NCBI GenBank assembly: GCA_016742255.1
Contig: JACVCB010000022.1
Location: forward strand, 1-60,684
From: Leptospira sp.
GTDB taxonomy: Bacteria > Spirochaetota > Leptospiria > Leptospirales > Leptospiraceae
Length of the DNA: 60,684 bases
Direction: 5' to 3'
Shown here: positions 43,149 through 52,603 of the stretch, piece after piece
How the letters are laid out: each line of letters opens with the position of its first letter
How positions within the stretch are numbered: the stretch's first letter is position 1
Notes under the pieces: model-generated
The model's input: the letters and a program-made list of their open reading frames with translations, nothing else
Told to the model about the DNA's origin: nothing
The model's database searches: none
Translations under genes and position numbers: made by a program

Positions 43149-44615
43149 ATGGCCACAGGCTTTTCCATCAATGAATACCCTAATGTAGACCAAGTTTACA
43201 AAGACTTGCGGAAATTAATTTCCCTGCCGATCCGTTCCATTCGCAAAAACGAAATGGAAAACATCATCCAAAACTACTTTGAAACAAAATGTAGTAAGTC
43301 CAAAGCCATGATCACAAAGGCTTCGGAATACATCCCAGGTGGTGTCCAACACAACTTGTCTTTCAATTTTCCTTTCCCCCTTGTTTTTACCAAAGCAGCC
43401 GGTGCCTATTTATATGATTTGGATGGAAACAAATACATCGACTTTTTGCAAGCTGGTGGACCTACAGTCCTCGGCAGTAACCCCACAAGTGTTCGTAAAA
43501 AAGTAATCGAACTCTTAGATTCCACAGGACCAGTCACTGGTCTTTTCCATGAATACGAATACAAACTCGCCGAAAAAATCGTCGAACTTGTTCCTTCTGT
43601 GGAAATGTTTCGCATGTTAGGTTCTGGAACTGAAGCATGTATGGCTTCCATCCGAGTGGCAAGGCTTGCAACAAAGAAAAAAAACATCGTGAAGATGGGT
43701 GGAGCTTACCATGGATGGAGTGACCAACTTGCTTATGGCCTTCGGATCCCAGGCACAAGGCATTTTGAAGCCAATGGTGTCCCAAGATCGATTTTCAAAT
43801 ACACACAAGAATTTTATCCGAACGATTTGAACTCACTCGAATCAGTCCTCAAACGGAATCGTTTTTTTGGTGGAACCGCTGCTGTTCTGATTGAACCTGT
43901 TGGCCCAGAAAGTGGAACAAGACCACTTGATAAAGATTTTAACAAAGGTGTCAGAGAACTTTGTAACAAATATGGTGCCTTACTTATTTTTGATGAAGTG
44001 GTAACCGCATTTCGCATTGGTCTTAGTGGAGCACAAGGGTACTTTGGTGTGGAACCTGATCTCACTGTCTTTGGAAAAGTTGTCGCTGGTGGGTATCCAT
44101 CTGCAGGTGGTCTTGGGGGCAAAAAAGAGTACATGAAATATGTATCCGCTGGTTTACAAACGGGCACCAAAAAGGCGTTAATCGGTGGAACGATGGCAGC
44201 AAATCCACTCAGTTCCCTAGCTGGTTACTTTACACTTTGTGAAATGGAAAAAACCAATGCCTGTGAAAAATCGGGTAGGGCTGGTGACCGCCTAACAAAG
44301 GGATTACAAAAACTCATCCAAAAATACAACCTACCCTTTGTTGCCTTCAACCAAGGTTCTATCTGCCATTTGGAAACCGTTGGTACGATGTTACTTGATA
44401 TCGATATCAAGAAATTTTGGACCATCAAAAAAACCATTGCAGAAGCCCACAAACGCAAACATGCGATGGAAGAAATGGGAGCAGCTTACATGTCAGAAGG
44501 TCTTGTGACCCTTGCGGGAAGTAGGTTGTATACAAGTGCTGCTGATACGGACGCAGTGATTGATGATGCACTCAAACGGTTTGACCGAGTCTTCCAAAAA
44601 GTGGAAGGGGTATAG
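43149..44615 (+). CDS. HemL-like class III aminotransferase
   Basis: 488 residues from ATG 43149 (GAGGAAA upstream); an ATG at 43098 lies inside the operator. After an N-terminal extension of about 60 residues, the PLP type-I fold resembles glutamate-1-semialdehyde aminomutase: YIPGGVQHN, GSGTEACMASIRVAR, GGAYHGW, LIFDEVVTAFR (Asp for PLP) and VFGKVVAGGYPSAGG (Schiff-base Lys). True HemL is about 430 residues and less divergent, so this is probably a paralogue acting on another amine or amino-aldehyde. Regulated by the divergent TetR gene. Function within the regulon is inferred. Confidence 0.85.
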   Translation: MATGFSINEYPNVDQVYKDLRKLISLPIRSIRKNEMENIIQNYFETKCSKSKAMITKASEYIPGGVQHNLSFNFPFPLVFTKAAGAYLYDLDGNKYIDFLQAGGPTVLGSNPTSVRKKVIELLDSTGPVTGLFHEYEYKLAEKIVELVPSVEMFRMLGSGTEACMASIRVARLATKKKNIVKMGGAYHGWSDQLAYGLRIPGTRHFEANGVPRSIFKYTQEFYPNDLNSLESVLKRNRFFGGTAAVLIEPVGPESGTRPLDKDFNKGVRELCNKYGALLIFDEVVTAFRIGLSGAQGYFGVEPDLTVFGKVVAGGYPSAGGLGGKKEYMKYVSAGLQTGTKKALIGGTMAANPLSSLAGYFTLCEMEKTNACEKSGRAGDRLTKGLQKLIQKYNLPFVAFNQGSICHLETVGTMLLDIDIKKFWTIKKTIAEAHKRKHAMEEMGAAYMSEGLVTLAGSRLYTSAADTDAVIDDALKRFDRVFQKVEGV

Positions 44616-44655
44616 AGAAACTTTTGATTGTAATATCCTTTTCGATGATAATCAA

Positions 44656-44979
44656 TTAGTCGACTAACATTTCTTTAATGACTTTTTTGATTTTCTGATT
44701 TGTTTTTGGATCGGATGAACCAAGTTTTTTTATCAATCTAGATCGATCTACAGTTCTTATCTGGTCCAAAACAATGGAACCTATTTTTCCTTTGAAGGTG
44801 ATGGATACTCTGGTTGGGTAATTTCGCATCATGGTAGTCATTGGTGCAACCATCACCGTACGAATAAATTGGTTCATCTCATTAGGAGAAATTACAATAC
44901 ATGGTCTTGATTTTTGGATCTCATGCCCGATAGTTGTATCTAAATTGACTAAAAAAATATCATACTGAGTGATCACCAT
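44656..44979 (-). CDS. mazF: MazF/ChpK-type endoribonuclease toxin
   Basis: 107 residues, PemK/MazF fold: YDIFLVNLDTTIGHEIQKSRPCIVIS at the N-terminus (the Arg-Pro-Cys core and preceding turn), TVMVAPMTT in the middle and SIVLDQIRTVDRSRLIKKLG towards the end, with the Asp and Arg expected for RNA cleavage. Cleaves single-stranded mRNA when antitoxin is lost. ATG 44979 overlaps the antitoxin gene by 7 bases. Leptospira carry a known ChpI/ChpK system of this type. Confidence 0.93.
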   Translation of the reverse strand: MVITQYDIFLVNLDTTIGHEIQKSRPCIVISPNEMNQFIRTVMVAPMTTMMRNYPTRVSITFKGKIGSIVLDQIRTVDRSRLIKKLGSSDPKTNQKIKKVIKEMLVD

Positions 44980-45221
44980 TCCCAGTCCTCAGCCTCCAAG
45001 TCGAGTGCATCAGGCAGGACCAATGAATCATCATTTTGCTTTGCCATCTCTTGGAATTGGGTCGCCCAAGCTTTCCTTGGTCTTTCTTTATCAGGAGAGA
45101 TGATGATTTTATCCCCATCGACTTTCAAATCTACTGTATCATCAATATGACATTCCTCTAATACTGTCTTCGGGATACGAATCCCCCTGGAATTTCCAAT
45201 TTGAATCACAGCCACTTTCAT
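44973..45221 (-). CDS. mazE: MazE/ChpI-type antitoxin (AbrB fold)
   Basis: 82 residues. The N-terminal swapped-hairpin DNA-binding domain shows VIQIGNSRGIRIPKTVLEE and DLKVDGDKIIIS; the acidic, Trp-containing C-terminus (DALDLEAEDWEW) is the toxin-neutralising tail. First gene of the pair; represses its own promoter. The start codon is inside the left arm of an inverted repeat (45216-45250). Confidence 0.93.
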   Translation of the reverse strand: MKVAVIQIGNSRGIRIPKTVLEECHIDDTVDLKVDGDKIIISPDKERPRKAWATQFQEMAKQNDDSLVLPDALDLEAEDWEW

Positions 45222-45250
45222 ATGTAATTACATTGTAGTCACATATGAAA
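45216..45250. promoter_or_regulatory. MazEF autoregulatory operator
   Basis: TTTCATATGT (45216-45225) and ACATATGAAA (45241-45250) are perfect 10-base arms. A second palindrome, ATGTAATTACAT, occupies 45222-45233. Both cover the mazE start and ribosome site, as expected for antitoxin repression. Confidence 0.65.
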
Positions 45251-45318
45251 CCAACCGTCAACGAAAAGTAGGATACCATCCTTGCAATTTCCCTCTCACC
45301 ACTTCAATTCCCACTCAT

Positions 45319-45348
45319 CCCCCGAAAAGTACTTGTACATTTAGGGGA
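45319..45348. repeat. Imperfect inverted repeat upstream of fliF
   Basis: CCCC-g-AAA (from 45320) pairs with TTT-a-GGGG (to 45347), enclosing GTAC-TT-GTAC. It lies 43 bases before the fliF start and could be a regulatory site; it has no T-tract. Confidence 0.35.
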
Positions 45349-45389
45349 ATTCATGGCATTATGTCTCAAATCTCTACGAGGCCCGAACT

Positions 45390-47090
45390 ATGCCTGAACC
45401 ACTGCAAAAGATCATCGATAATCTAAAAGAGTTATTCAACAAACTCGACAAAACCAAAAAAATGATTTTGGCTGGGGTGCTTGCAGTGGTAGTGGTGGCC
45501 ATCATCATCCTCTCCAATGTCTCTTCCCAAAGAAACCGAGTGGTTCTCTTCAAAGATTTGGATTCCAAAGACTTCTCAGAAGTCACAAAAAAATTAGATG
45601 CCCTTGGGTATTCGTATGGTTCAAGCGAAACCAGTGTCATCACAGTGGATCCAGAACAAAGGCAAGAAATCGTAACGAAACTTGCACAAGAAAATTTGAT
45701 CCCAGCAGGTGTGACAGGTTGGGAACTCTTTGATATAGAAAAATTCACCGAAACACAATTTGATAAAGACATCAAAAAGTACAGAGCGTTAAAGGGTGCG
45801 ATTGAAAAGTCGCTTAACACCTTACGCCCAATTGAAAAAGCAGATGTCAACATTGCGATCCCAGAAGGGGATTTGTTTGAATCCAACTCCTATCCAGTCA
45901 AAGCCAGTGTGATTTTACACTTCCGCCCTGGAGTGGAAGGTATTAGCAAAAAAGAAATCAAAGGGATTGTGAACTTAGTTGCAAGAGCTGTTCCCAAACT
46001 CAAACCAGAAAACGTAAGTGTTGCCGATCCAGATGGAAAAATCATTTCTGATTTTGAAGAAGACTTAGAAAAAGAAAGATTAGAATTACGAATTGTCCAA
46101 GAAAAACTCCGAATCGAAGAAGAAGAACGTGTCAAACGTCTTATCGACATCCGTAACACTTTACGTTGGTACTTAGGTGGGGAAGACCGAGTGGACATCA
46201 CTCGATTTGAATATTCTTTTAATTGGGACCAAGAATCCTTAACGGAAAACGAAGTCTTACCTGTAGTTGCGGAAGAAGATAACCCTGATACACCATATAA
46301 CGAACGTAAGCTTGTTGATGGTTATTCCTTAAAAGTATCTTCCAAAGAAACAAAAGAATCCTTTAAAGGAAGAGGTTTTACTCCTGATGGACCAGCAGGA
46401 ACAGAACCAAACCTTCCTCCTGGATACAAAGATACAGACTACCAAAAGGCTGAGTATTCCAAAGACGAAAACATCAATAACTACGAATTTAACAAACGAG
46501 TCAAAGACATCAAACGCCAACCTTGGAAAATCGAAAAGATTGGATTGTCTGTGGTTGTGGATGGAGTTTGGGAACGTAAAGAACGAGAAGACGGGATGGG
46601 TTATGATCGCAAATACATCCCTGTCGCAGAACAAGACTTAAAACTCATTCGTAAAAACTTAGAAGCAGCCATTGGTTACACAAGATCACGCGGGGATCAA
46701 ATCAGTGTTATCACCATTCCTAAAGATAGGACAGAACAGTTCCGCGCTGAAGATGAAGAATTCCAAAGACAACGTGCGATACGAAACATGGTGATCGCAT
46801 CACTTGTCATTCTCATCTTACTCATCCTAGCTATCTTAGTGTATCGTGCGATCAAAAAAGAAATCGCAAGAAGAAGAAGACTCAGAGAAGAAGAACTTGC
46901 TGCCCAACAACAAATGATGAGAGAAGCAGCTCTCCGTGTGATGGACGAAGGGGGAGCGGAAGTCGAACTCTCCCTCGACGAAAAACTCAGACGAGAACTT
47001 CTCGAAAACGCAATCAACCTGGCAAAAGAAAAACCAGAAGACGTGGCACAGTTACTCCGCACTTGGCTTGCCGAAGAGGAACAAACGTAA
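45390..47090 (+). CDS. fliF: Flagellar MS-ring protein FliF
   Basis: 566 residues, full length. Membrane segments at about 24-43 ([18 protein letters not shown]) and 466-486 ([19 protein letters not shown]). The periplasmic ring-building part includes [34 protein letters not shown] and [10 protein letters not shown]. The C-terminal cytoplasmic end ([15 protein letters not shown], then [12 protein letters not shown]) is the FliG-binding region. Forms the MS ring. It is a single gene here, separated from flgB-flgC-fliE and not followed by fliG; the next gene is convergent. Confidence 0.96.
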   Translation: MPEPLQKIIDNLKELFNKLDKTKKMILAGVLAVVVVAIIILSNVSSQRNRVVLFKDLDSKDFSEVTKKLDALGYSYGSSETSVITVDPEQRQEIVTKLAQENLIPAGVTGWELFDIEKFTETQFDKDIKKYRALKGAIEKSLNTLRPIEKADVNIAIPEGDLFESNSYPVKASVILHFRPGVEGISKKEIKGIVNLVARAVPKLKPENVSVADPDGKIISDFEEDLEKERLELRIVQEKLRIEEEERVKRLIDIRNTLRWYLGGEDRVDITRFEYSFNWDQESLTENEVLPVVAEEDNPDTPYNERKLVDGYSLKVSSKETKESFKGRGFTPDGPAGTEPNLPPGYKDTDYQKAEYSKDENINNYEFNKRVKDIKRQPWKIEKIGLSVVVDGVWERKEREDGMGYDRKYIPVAEQDLKLIRKNLEAAIGYTRSRGDQISVITIPKDRTEQFRAEDEEFQRQRAIRNMVIASLVILILLILAILVYRAIKKEIARRRRLREEELAAQQQMMREAALRVMDEGGAEVELSLDEKLRRELLENAINLAKEKPEDVAQLLRTWLAEEEQT

Positions 47091-47117
47091 GGTAACTGAT
47101 ACGTTATCCAGCAACTA

Positions 47118-49679
47118 TTAGGATTCTTTTTTCCAGCGGATATTGGCACCACGAGAAATCCGAGAATACACTTCTCGGAAGTATTGGTTAGGTGCCTTTC
47201 CATCTGGGTCTTGCGAATAACGAGGCCTTAGGCGGTGGACAAAGTACATATCCAAATCACCCTTATTTTTCCCATGCACTTTCCCTCGATACTCTGTCAC
47301 AAAAAAATACTTCACTAATTCATACGTTTCCTTAGAGACATTGATTTTTCCAGTTTCACCACCTGATTCCATTCGGGATGCGGTATTCACTGTATCACCC
47401 CAGATGTCATAGGCAAACTTAAACCGACCCACTACCCCCGCAACAACGGGACCTGTGTGAATCCCAAGACGTAATTCCCAAAAGGGAAGGTCTAAAGCAG
47501 TTTTGATTTCCTTCAATTGGTTCATAAAACTTTGGATCTCGAGTGCCGCCAAACAAGCGTCAATGGCACTTGTTCGATTTTCCACAGGTAAACCACCGGC
47601 ACACATATAACTGTCCCCAATGGTTTTTAATTTTTCTAAATTATTCCTGAGGATAATCTCATCAAACTGAGTGAAACAAGCATCCAGTTCTTCGATTAGG
47701 CTTTGTTCATCCATTCCTTCTGCTACTTTGGTAAAACCTTTGAAGTCTGTGAATAATACGGTAGCGTTTTCAAAGCGGACTGGATTCACACTCCCCTTCA
47801 ATTTTAATTCTTGGGCAACTTTGAAAGGTAAGATGTTTAATAAAAGTTTTTCGGATTCTTCGCGTGCTTCTTCTGCTTTATCTTGTGCTATAAGAGCCTT
47901 TTCTCTTTCTTCATCTGCTTTTTGTTTTTCTAAATCTAACAAAAAATAACTGATATCTAATTCCTCAGCAAGAGGTCTTGACATGATGTAGACCACAAGG
48001 TAATTAAAGAGAACCAGCGGTAAAACAATCATTGTGAGATGAAATGCCGACTCCCCCACTCCATATTGTTCTCGTATCAATGGAAAATACAAAATAGCAG
48101 CAATTGCCATTGTGATGAGTCCAAGGTTTGCCAAACGTTGGCTTAATTGGATGGTCCTTCCTTCCAAAGACAAAGCACCATGCCTAAGCACCGCATAACC
48201 TAGTAAAAATGCAGGTATGAATTGAAAATCTGCAATGGGATAAATCGGAATTCCATGGCTTGGAAGTAAAGCTGCTAACAGTAATAATGCTGATAATAAA
48301 AAAGAACCAATGATCCACTTGGAGGCAAAGTTGATATACCCTTTGTTCCGAAGGAAGGTAATTAAAACTAATACTAACGCGATGGCTCCATTGGCACCAA
48401 CAAGAAGTTCCGCAGGACCACCATGATGGACTCGAGACCAAGGGTAATCATAATACCCTACAAACAAATAGGGGGAAGGAGCTAAAATGGCTGCTGTGAT
48501 ACAAAGTAAATCGATCCATTTAAGCCACCCTGGTGATTTTTGACCAATCGCTTCAAAAACAAGTCTCACCATGATACTCGGAGCAAATGCAAATGCCACA
48601 AAGGTCATCTGCGAAATCCGAAGTTGTACAACATAGGATATGTTTAATTTTAATGGAACAGATTGGATTACATAAAAACCAGTGAGAATGAGAGCGAACG
48701 CACAAAGTTGGTTGATCCTTGCCGATGGATTAGCCCCAGCAACGATGATTGATAAAAAAACTGCACCAAACACTGAAATGACGGGAGGTATCCCCCAAGG
48801 ATACCATTTTGCAGATTCATATGCATTAGGTGAAAGCCCAAAGGAAACTCCAAAAGAGATAAAAATCAAAACAAAAGAAAGTAAGGCGAATAAAAAATAG
48901 AACATTCCATTCTTTTGGAATAATAGTTCATTCACATCAAAAAAATCGGAACGAAACACTCCATAGGCGACTAGTAACATCGGAATGAATAAAAAGAATC
49001 CACCAGGATATACTTTGAATCCCAAAATACTGGGAGCATTTAAGGTAGTGAGTAAAAATAGTAAATTAACACCATGAAAGAGCGTTAAATGGTAATGCTT
49101 ACGTATGTAATGGTAATGTTTGATAAACGAAGGAAGAATGAGTAAAAAGTATCCTAATGGTGCAAGGATTCCCCAAGGCCTTACAAAGGCACTGCCACGA
49201 GGGTATTTTCCAAATGGGAATTCAAACACGGTTGTTTCAAATCCTTTTCCTAAAATTACTCCCAAATACAATACAAAACTTGCAAACCAACAAACATAAG
49301 AATAGTATAACAGAAGTTTACTTTGTTTCCCTGTCATGTGAAAGGCTAGGTAAAAGGCAGTGGGTGCAAGTGGGGCTACAAAAAAATACAATAAATCATT
49401 CCACAATACAAGTGTTTCAACATCTTGGATCCATGCTCTTGTTGTTAATACAAGGCCTACACATCCAAAACTGATAAATGAAATGGTCAAATTGAGATGA
49501 AAATAGCGATTCTCCTCTTTTGATTTTCGAAATTTTTGAAACGCAAAATAACTAAGAAATAAACCCACAACAAATGTTAAAATCCCAGGAGCGCCATATG
49601 GAATTTGGTACCAAAAATATTCCCAATTGGAGATGACTCCCTCCGGTTTTACAAAATAAATTAGAGAATATGAATCCAT
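47118..49679 (-). CDS. Membrane class III adenylate cyclase
   Basis: 853 residues. Some fifteen hydrophobic segments fill about residues 25-580. A coiled-coil (QKADEEREKALIAQDKAEEA) then links to the cyclase domain from about 630. Catalytic residues: LFTDFKGFT and TIGDSYM (metal Asp pair), KLKTIGD (adenine Lys), YDIWGDTVNTASR (adenine-type Asp, then Asn and Arg). The Lys/Asp pair indicates ATP rather than GTP as substrate. The large membrane part may be a sensor; its ligand is unknown. Monocistronic and convergent with fliF. Confidence 0.92.
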   Translation of the reverse strand: MDSYSLIYFVKPEGVISNWEYFWYQIPYGAPGILTFVVGLFLSYFAFQKFRKSKEENRYFHLNLTISFISFGCVGLVLTTRAWIQDVETLVLWNDLLYFFVAPLAPTAFYLAFHMTGKQSKLLLYYSYVCWFASFVLYLGVILGKGFETTVFEFPFGKYPRGSAFVRPWGILAPLGYFLLILPSFIKHYHYIRKHYHLTLFHGVNLLFLLTTLNAPSILGFKVYPGGFFLFIPMLLVAYGVFRSDFFDVNELLFQKNGMFYFLFALLSFVLIFISFGVSFGLSPNAYESAKWYPWGIPPVISVFGAVFLSIIVAGANPSARINQLCAFALILTGFYVIQSVPLKLNISYVVQLRISQMTFVAFAFAPSIMVRLVFEAIGQKSPGWLKWIDLLCITAAILAPSPYLFVGYYDYPWSRVHHGGPAELLVGANGAIALVLVLITFLRNKGYINFASKWIIGSFLLSALLLLAALLPSHGIPIYPIADFQFIPAFLLGYAVLRHGALSLEGRTIQLSQRLANLGLITMAIAAILYFPLIREQYGVGESAFHLTMIVLPLVLFNYLVVYIMSRPLAEELDISYFLLDLEKQKADEEREKALIAQDKAEEAREESEKLLLNILPFKVAQELKLKGSVNPVRFENATVLFTDFKGFTKVAEGMDEQSLIEELDACFTQFDEIILRNNLEKLKTIGDSYMCAGGLPVENRTSAIDACLAALEIQSFMNQLKEIKTALDLPFWELRLGIHTGPVVAGVVGRFKFAYDIWGDTVNTASRMESGGETGKINVSKETYELVKYFFVTEYRGKVHGKNKGDLDMYFVHRLRPRYSQDPDGKAPNQYFREVYSRISRGANIRWKKES

Positions 49680-49756
49680 CTTATATAAGATCGGCTATGA
49701 AATATTGAGAAAAGAGTCATTTCTTCTATTTGACTCACTTCCTAAAATTTTGTGCT

Positions 49757-50653
49757 ATGTCGGATATGTTAGATCTTAATTTTCCAAAAAAGAACGCTAC
49801 AGAATGGCTGGCCTCAGGTAAATTTTTTGAATATAAAAAATTCCAAATCTTCTATATCCAAGAAGGAAGAGGTCAAAACTTAATCTTGTTACATGGTTTC
49901 CCAACTTCTTCATGGGATTATTCTAAAATTTATAATGGGTTAACTAGATACTTTAATACCATTGCGATAGATTTTTTAGGCTTCGGATATTCTTCAAAAC
50001 CAGTTAATCACGAATATACATTAGTCGAACAGACTGATATCATCGAATCCTTTATTGAAAAAAACGCTCTCAAACGAGTTAAATTTGTATTCCATGACTA
50101 TGCTGTCAGTGTTGGCCAAGAAATCCTAGCTCGTCACTTAGAATCTAAAGAACGTAAGTATGAAATAGATGGTGCGGTGTTTTTTAACGGTGGATTATTC
50201 CCTCATTTGCATAGACCTACTTTCAAACAAAAACTGCTCGCAACACCTATATTAGGTGCAATACTCGCAAAATTTTACGACGAAAAAAAATTCGGCGTAG
50301 CATTTAGCGATGTTTTTGGTAAAAATACAAAACCCACAGAAAAAGAAATCTCTGTCCTTTGGAAACTCATCACCTATCCAAATAAAGTGCTTATCCCTCA
50401 TAAACTTTTAAAGTACATTAAAGAGAGACGATACCATGGTGAACGTTGGAAAAATGCCCTCTTACAAACGGAAGTACCGTTGTTATTTATCAATGGAGGA
50501 GAAGATCCTGTTAGTGGAAGTCATTTAGCAGATGAGATTGAAAAACTGCCTATCAAACACAAAAAACTGATTCGTTGGCCAAATATTGGACACTACCCAA
50601 TGTGGGAAAACCCAGAGGAAAGTTTTAAAGAAATTTATGAGTTTCTAAAATAA
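49757..50653 (+). CDS. Alpha/beta hydrolase, haloalkane-dehalogenase/epoxide-hydrolase-like
   Basis: 298 residues from ATG 49757; ATG 49730 and ATG 49766 are alternatives and none has a clear ribosome site. LLHGFPTSSWDY is the oxyanion strand, IDFLGFGYSSKP the next strand, and FVFHDYAVSVGQE has Asp instead of Ser at the nucleophile position, as in dehalogenases and epoxide hydrolases. FINGGEDPVS and NIGHYPMWENPEE give the acid and His. No signal peptide. The exact substrate is open. Divergent from the cyclase. Confidence 0.85.
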   Translation: MSDMLDLNFPKKNATEWLASGKFFEYKKFQIFYIQEGRGQNLILLHGFPTSSWDYSKIYNGLTRYFNTIAIDFLGFGYSSKPVNHEYTLVEQTDIIESFIEKNALKRVKFVFHDYAVSVGQEILARHLESKERKYEIDGAVFFNGGLFPHLHRPTFKQKLLATPILGAILAKFYDEKKFGVAFSDVFGKNTKPTEKEISVLWKLITYPNKVLIPHKLLKYIKERRYHGERWKNALLQTEVPLLFINGGEDPVSGSHLADEIEKLPIKHKKLIRWPNIGHYPMWENPEESFKEIYEFLK

Positions 50654-50728
50654 ATAACAATTAATAGTTGTTAGATTATATCGCCGTAGATTCTGAAAGG
50701 CCACTTACTATAAAATGATGAGTGGTCT

Positions 50729-51775
50729 TTAGGATCGATCGGAAGGATGAGGGGAGATTCCTTCCATCCCTGTTCCATCATCTATATTATCTGGATCGAT
50801 ATTTTGTTCTTTGACTTTGTATCGAATTTCGATTTTTTCAGGGCTGATCTGCAATATTTCGATCCCTTTTAGATCTTTGTTTTTGATGATCCTAACTTTT
50901 GCTACCTGAGGTTGTAATTCTGGAACAATTTTATTTTTAATTGGATCAAAAATATAATTACAAGGAACTTGTGCTGTAATGCCTGTTAGGATTTGTGCAG
51001 AACGAATTGGTTTTAGTGAAAAATAACGAATTGCAACTTGTTCTTCCGAAAGTTCTGCATCAAGTTTTGGATCTAACCCAGAACAAACGATAGGAATCCC
51101 TGCGGCAGTTTGTTCTCCCGTTTTATACGAAAGTGGAATGATATTTACATTCACAGTTACATCACGAGAACCAAGGACATTTACACCTTTCGGCAATTCT
51201 GGAATTTTGACAGTTTTTGCAAAAGGTTCCTTACGATCAACAAGTGAGATTTCTGGCAAAACTACTTTATTGATTTTTTCAAGGTCTTGTGGTTTACCAC
51301 TGAGTGTGATTTTTTGAGGGCTTAAAATCTGAGTCAACTTTTCAAAGTTAGCTGGTGGGTTCCCTTCAAAAACAACTTCAAGTGGAACCACTTTGAGTCC
51401 TCTGGATTCTATTTCCACTGGAACTGTTTTTTTAAGTTTTGTTACCTTAACTCCACTCGGAACACCAACAATTTTTTTGATAGGAACTTCAGTGACACCT
51501 AATTGAACATCTTCTGGATCAATCACAGCCTTCATGAATTGAGAGTAATAGTTCACGACATCTTTTAAACCTTCCACTCGAACTGGAATGGTTTTTTCTG
51601 GGTTTTTTGAATAACTCAAATTACCAGATAACTTTGGATAGTCGATTGGGACATTCACTGTTTTGATCAAAACTTTAGAGTTTTGCAAATTTACATAGAA
51701 GATACTAGCAATGATCAGTGATATGAGTTTTGCTTTCCAATTCCGTACCATTTTTCCAAATAATTTCAAAATCAT
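50729..51775 (-). CDS. cdaR: YbbR-domain protein CdaR (CdaA regulator)
   Basis: 348 residues: one N-terminal membrane segment (about 15-32, LISLIIASIFYVNLQNS) then three to four YbbR repeats outside the membrane (VPIDYPKLSGNLSYSKNPEKTIPVRVEGLKD region, VPLEVVFEGNPPANFE, KITLSGKPQDLEKINKV). CdaR-type proteins bind and regulate the diadenylate cyclase CdaA. Starts with a 4-base overlap with cdaA, matching the cdaA-cdaR order known in Gram-positive bacteria. Confidence 0.9.
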   Translation of the reverse strand: MILKLFGKMVRNWKAKLISLIIASIFYVNLQNSKVLIKTVNVPIDYPKLSGNLSYSKNPEKTIPVRVEGLKDVVNYYSQFMKAVIDPEDVQLGVTEVPIKKIVGVPSGVKVTKLKKTVPVEIESRGLKVVPLEVVFEGNPPANFEKLTQILSPQKITLSGKPQDLEKINKVVLPEISLVDRKEPFAKTVKIPELPKGVNVLGSRDVTVNVNIIPLSYKTGEQTAAGIPIVCSGLDPKLDAELSEEQVAIRYFSLKPIRSAQILTGITAQVPCNYIFDPIKNKIVPELQPQVAKVRIIKNKDLKGIEILQISPEKIEIRYKVKEQNIDPDNIDDGTGMEGISPHPSDRS

Positions 51776-52602
51776 ATGATGACACCGGAATCTTTTTCTT
51801 TGGATTTTCTTTGTGATTCGTCTTTTGACTTTTTATTCCCTGACATCAAACCACTCACAAGAGCTTTTAACTCCAAGGGTTTCACTGGATGGATCATTTC
51901 CCCTTCGTAACAAATTGTAATGTCTCCAGTTTCTTCAGAAGTAACGATGATGATTGAATCTGTTTCTTCTGAAAGTCCAAGGGCAGATCTATGCCTTGCA
52001 CCCAAAGTTGAAATTTCTACGGAACTACTCATAGGCAAATAAGAAGCAGCACAAACGATTCGGTTTTGTTCTATGATGACGGCACCATCATGGAGTGGTG
52101 AATTCTTAAAGAAGATAGTTTGTAAAATTTCAGAGGTCACAATGGAATCCATCGGGACTGCGTTTTCTGATATATCCTTAAGGCTAATGTCTTTCACAAG
52201 CACAATGATAGAGCCAATTTTTTCTTGGGACATGGCTCTAACGGCTTCCACAATTGGATCCAAATCAAAAGTAGGTTTTAGAAAAAACAAACGTAGGAGA
52301 CGTATCCTTGCTAAATCACCTGTTAAACGGCGTAACTCAGGTTGCAAGAGAACAATGATGGCAAAAACAAGTGCAGGGCGAATATTGGTTAAGATCCATT
52401 CAAGCAACTCAAAACCTAAGTATTCAGCTAAACTTCCCGAGATCCAAATGATCCCTACCCCAAATAAAAGTTGAATCCCACGTGTTCTACGTAAGGTTGT
52501 ATAGGTTTTATAAATTAAAAATGCGACGATGAGTACATCCAAACTAATGGAGATATAATTTTTACTCCATGGAATGATGTATAATCCTCGAAAAAAATCC
52601 AA
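51772..52602 (-). CDS. cdaA: Diadenylate cyclase CdaA
   Basis: 276 residues. Three N-terminal membrane segments (about 15-90) precede the DisA_N cyclase domain. Active-site motifs DGAVIIE and GARHRSALGLSEE are intact. Makes cyclic di-AMP from two ATP at the inner membrane; the messenger usually controls potassium and osmolyte uptake and cell-wall balance. One base separates it from dapB, and it overlaps cdaR, so messenger synthesis is in one operon with diaminopimelate synthesis. glmM, the usual third partner, is not here. Confidence 0.95.
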   Translation of the reverse strand: MDFFRGLYIIPWSKNYISISLDVLIVAFLIYKTYTTLRRTRGIQLLFGVGIIWISGSLAEYLGFELLEWILTNIRPALVFAIIVLLQPELRRLTGDLARIRLLRLFFLKPTFDLDPIVEAVRAMSQEKIGSIIVLVKDISLKDISENAVPMDSIVTSEILQTIFFKNSPLHDGAVIIEQNRIVCAASYLPMSSSVEISTLGARHRSALGLSEETDSIIIVTSEETGDITICYEGEMIHPVKPLELKALVSGLMSGNKKSKDESQRKSKEKDSGVII

Positions 52603-52603
52603 T

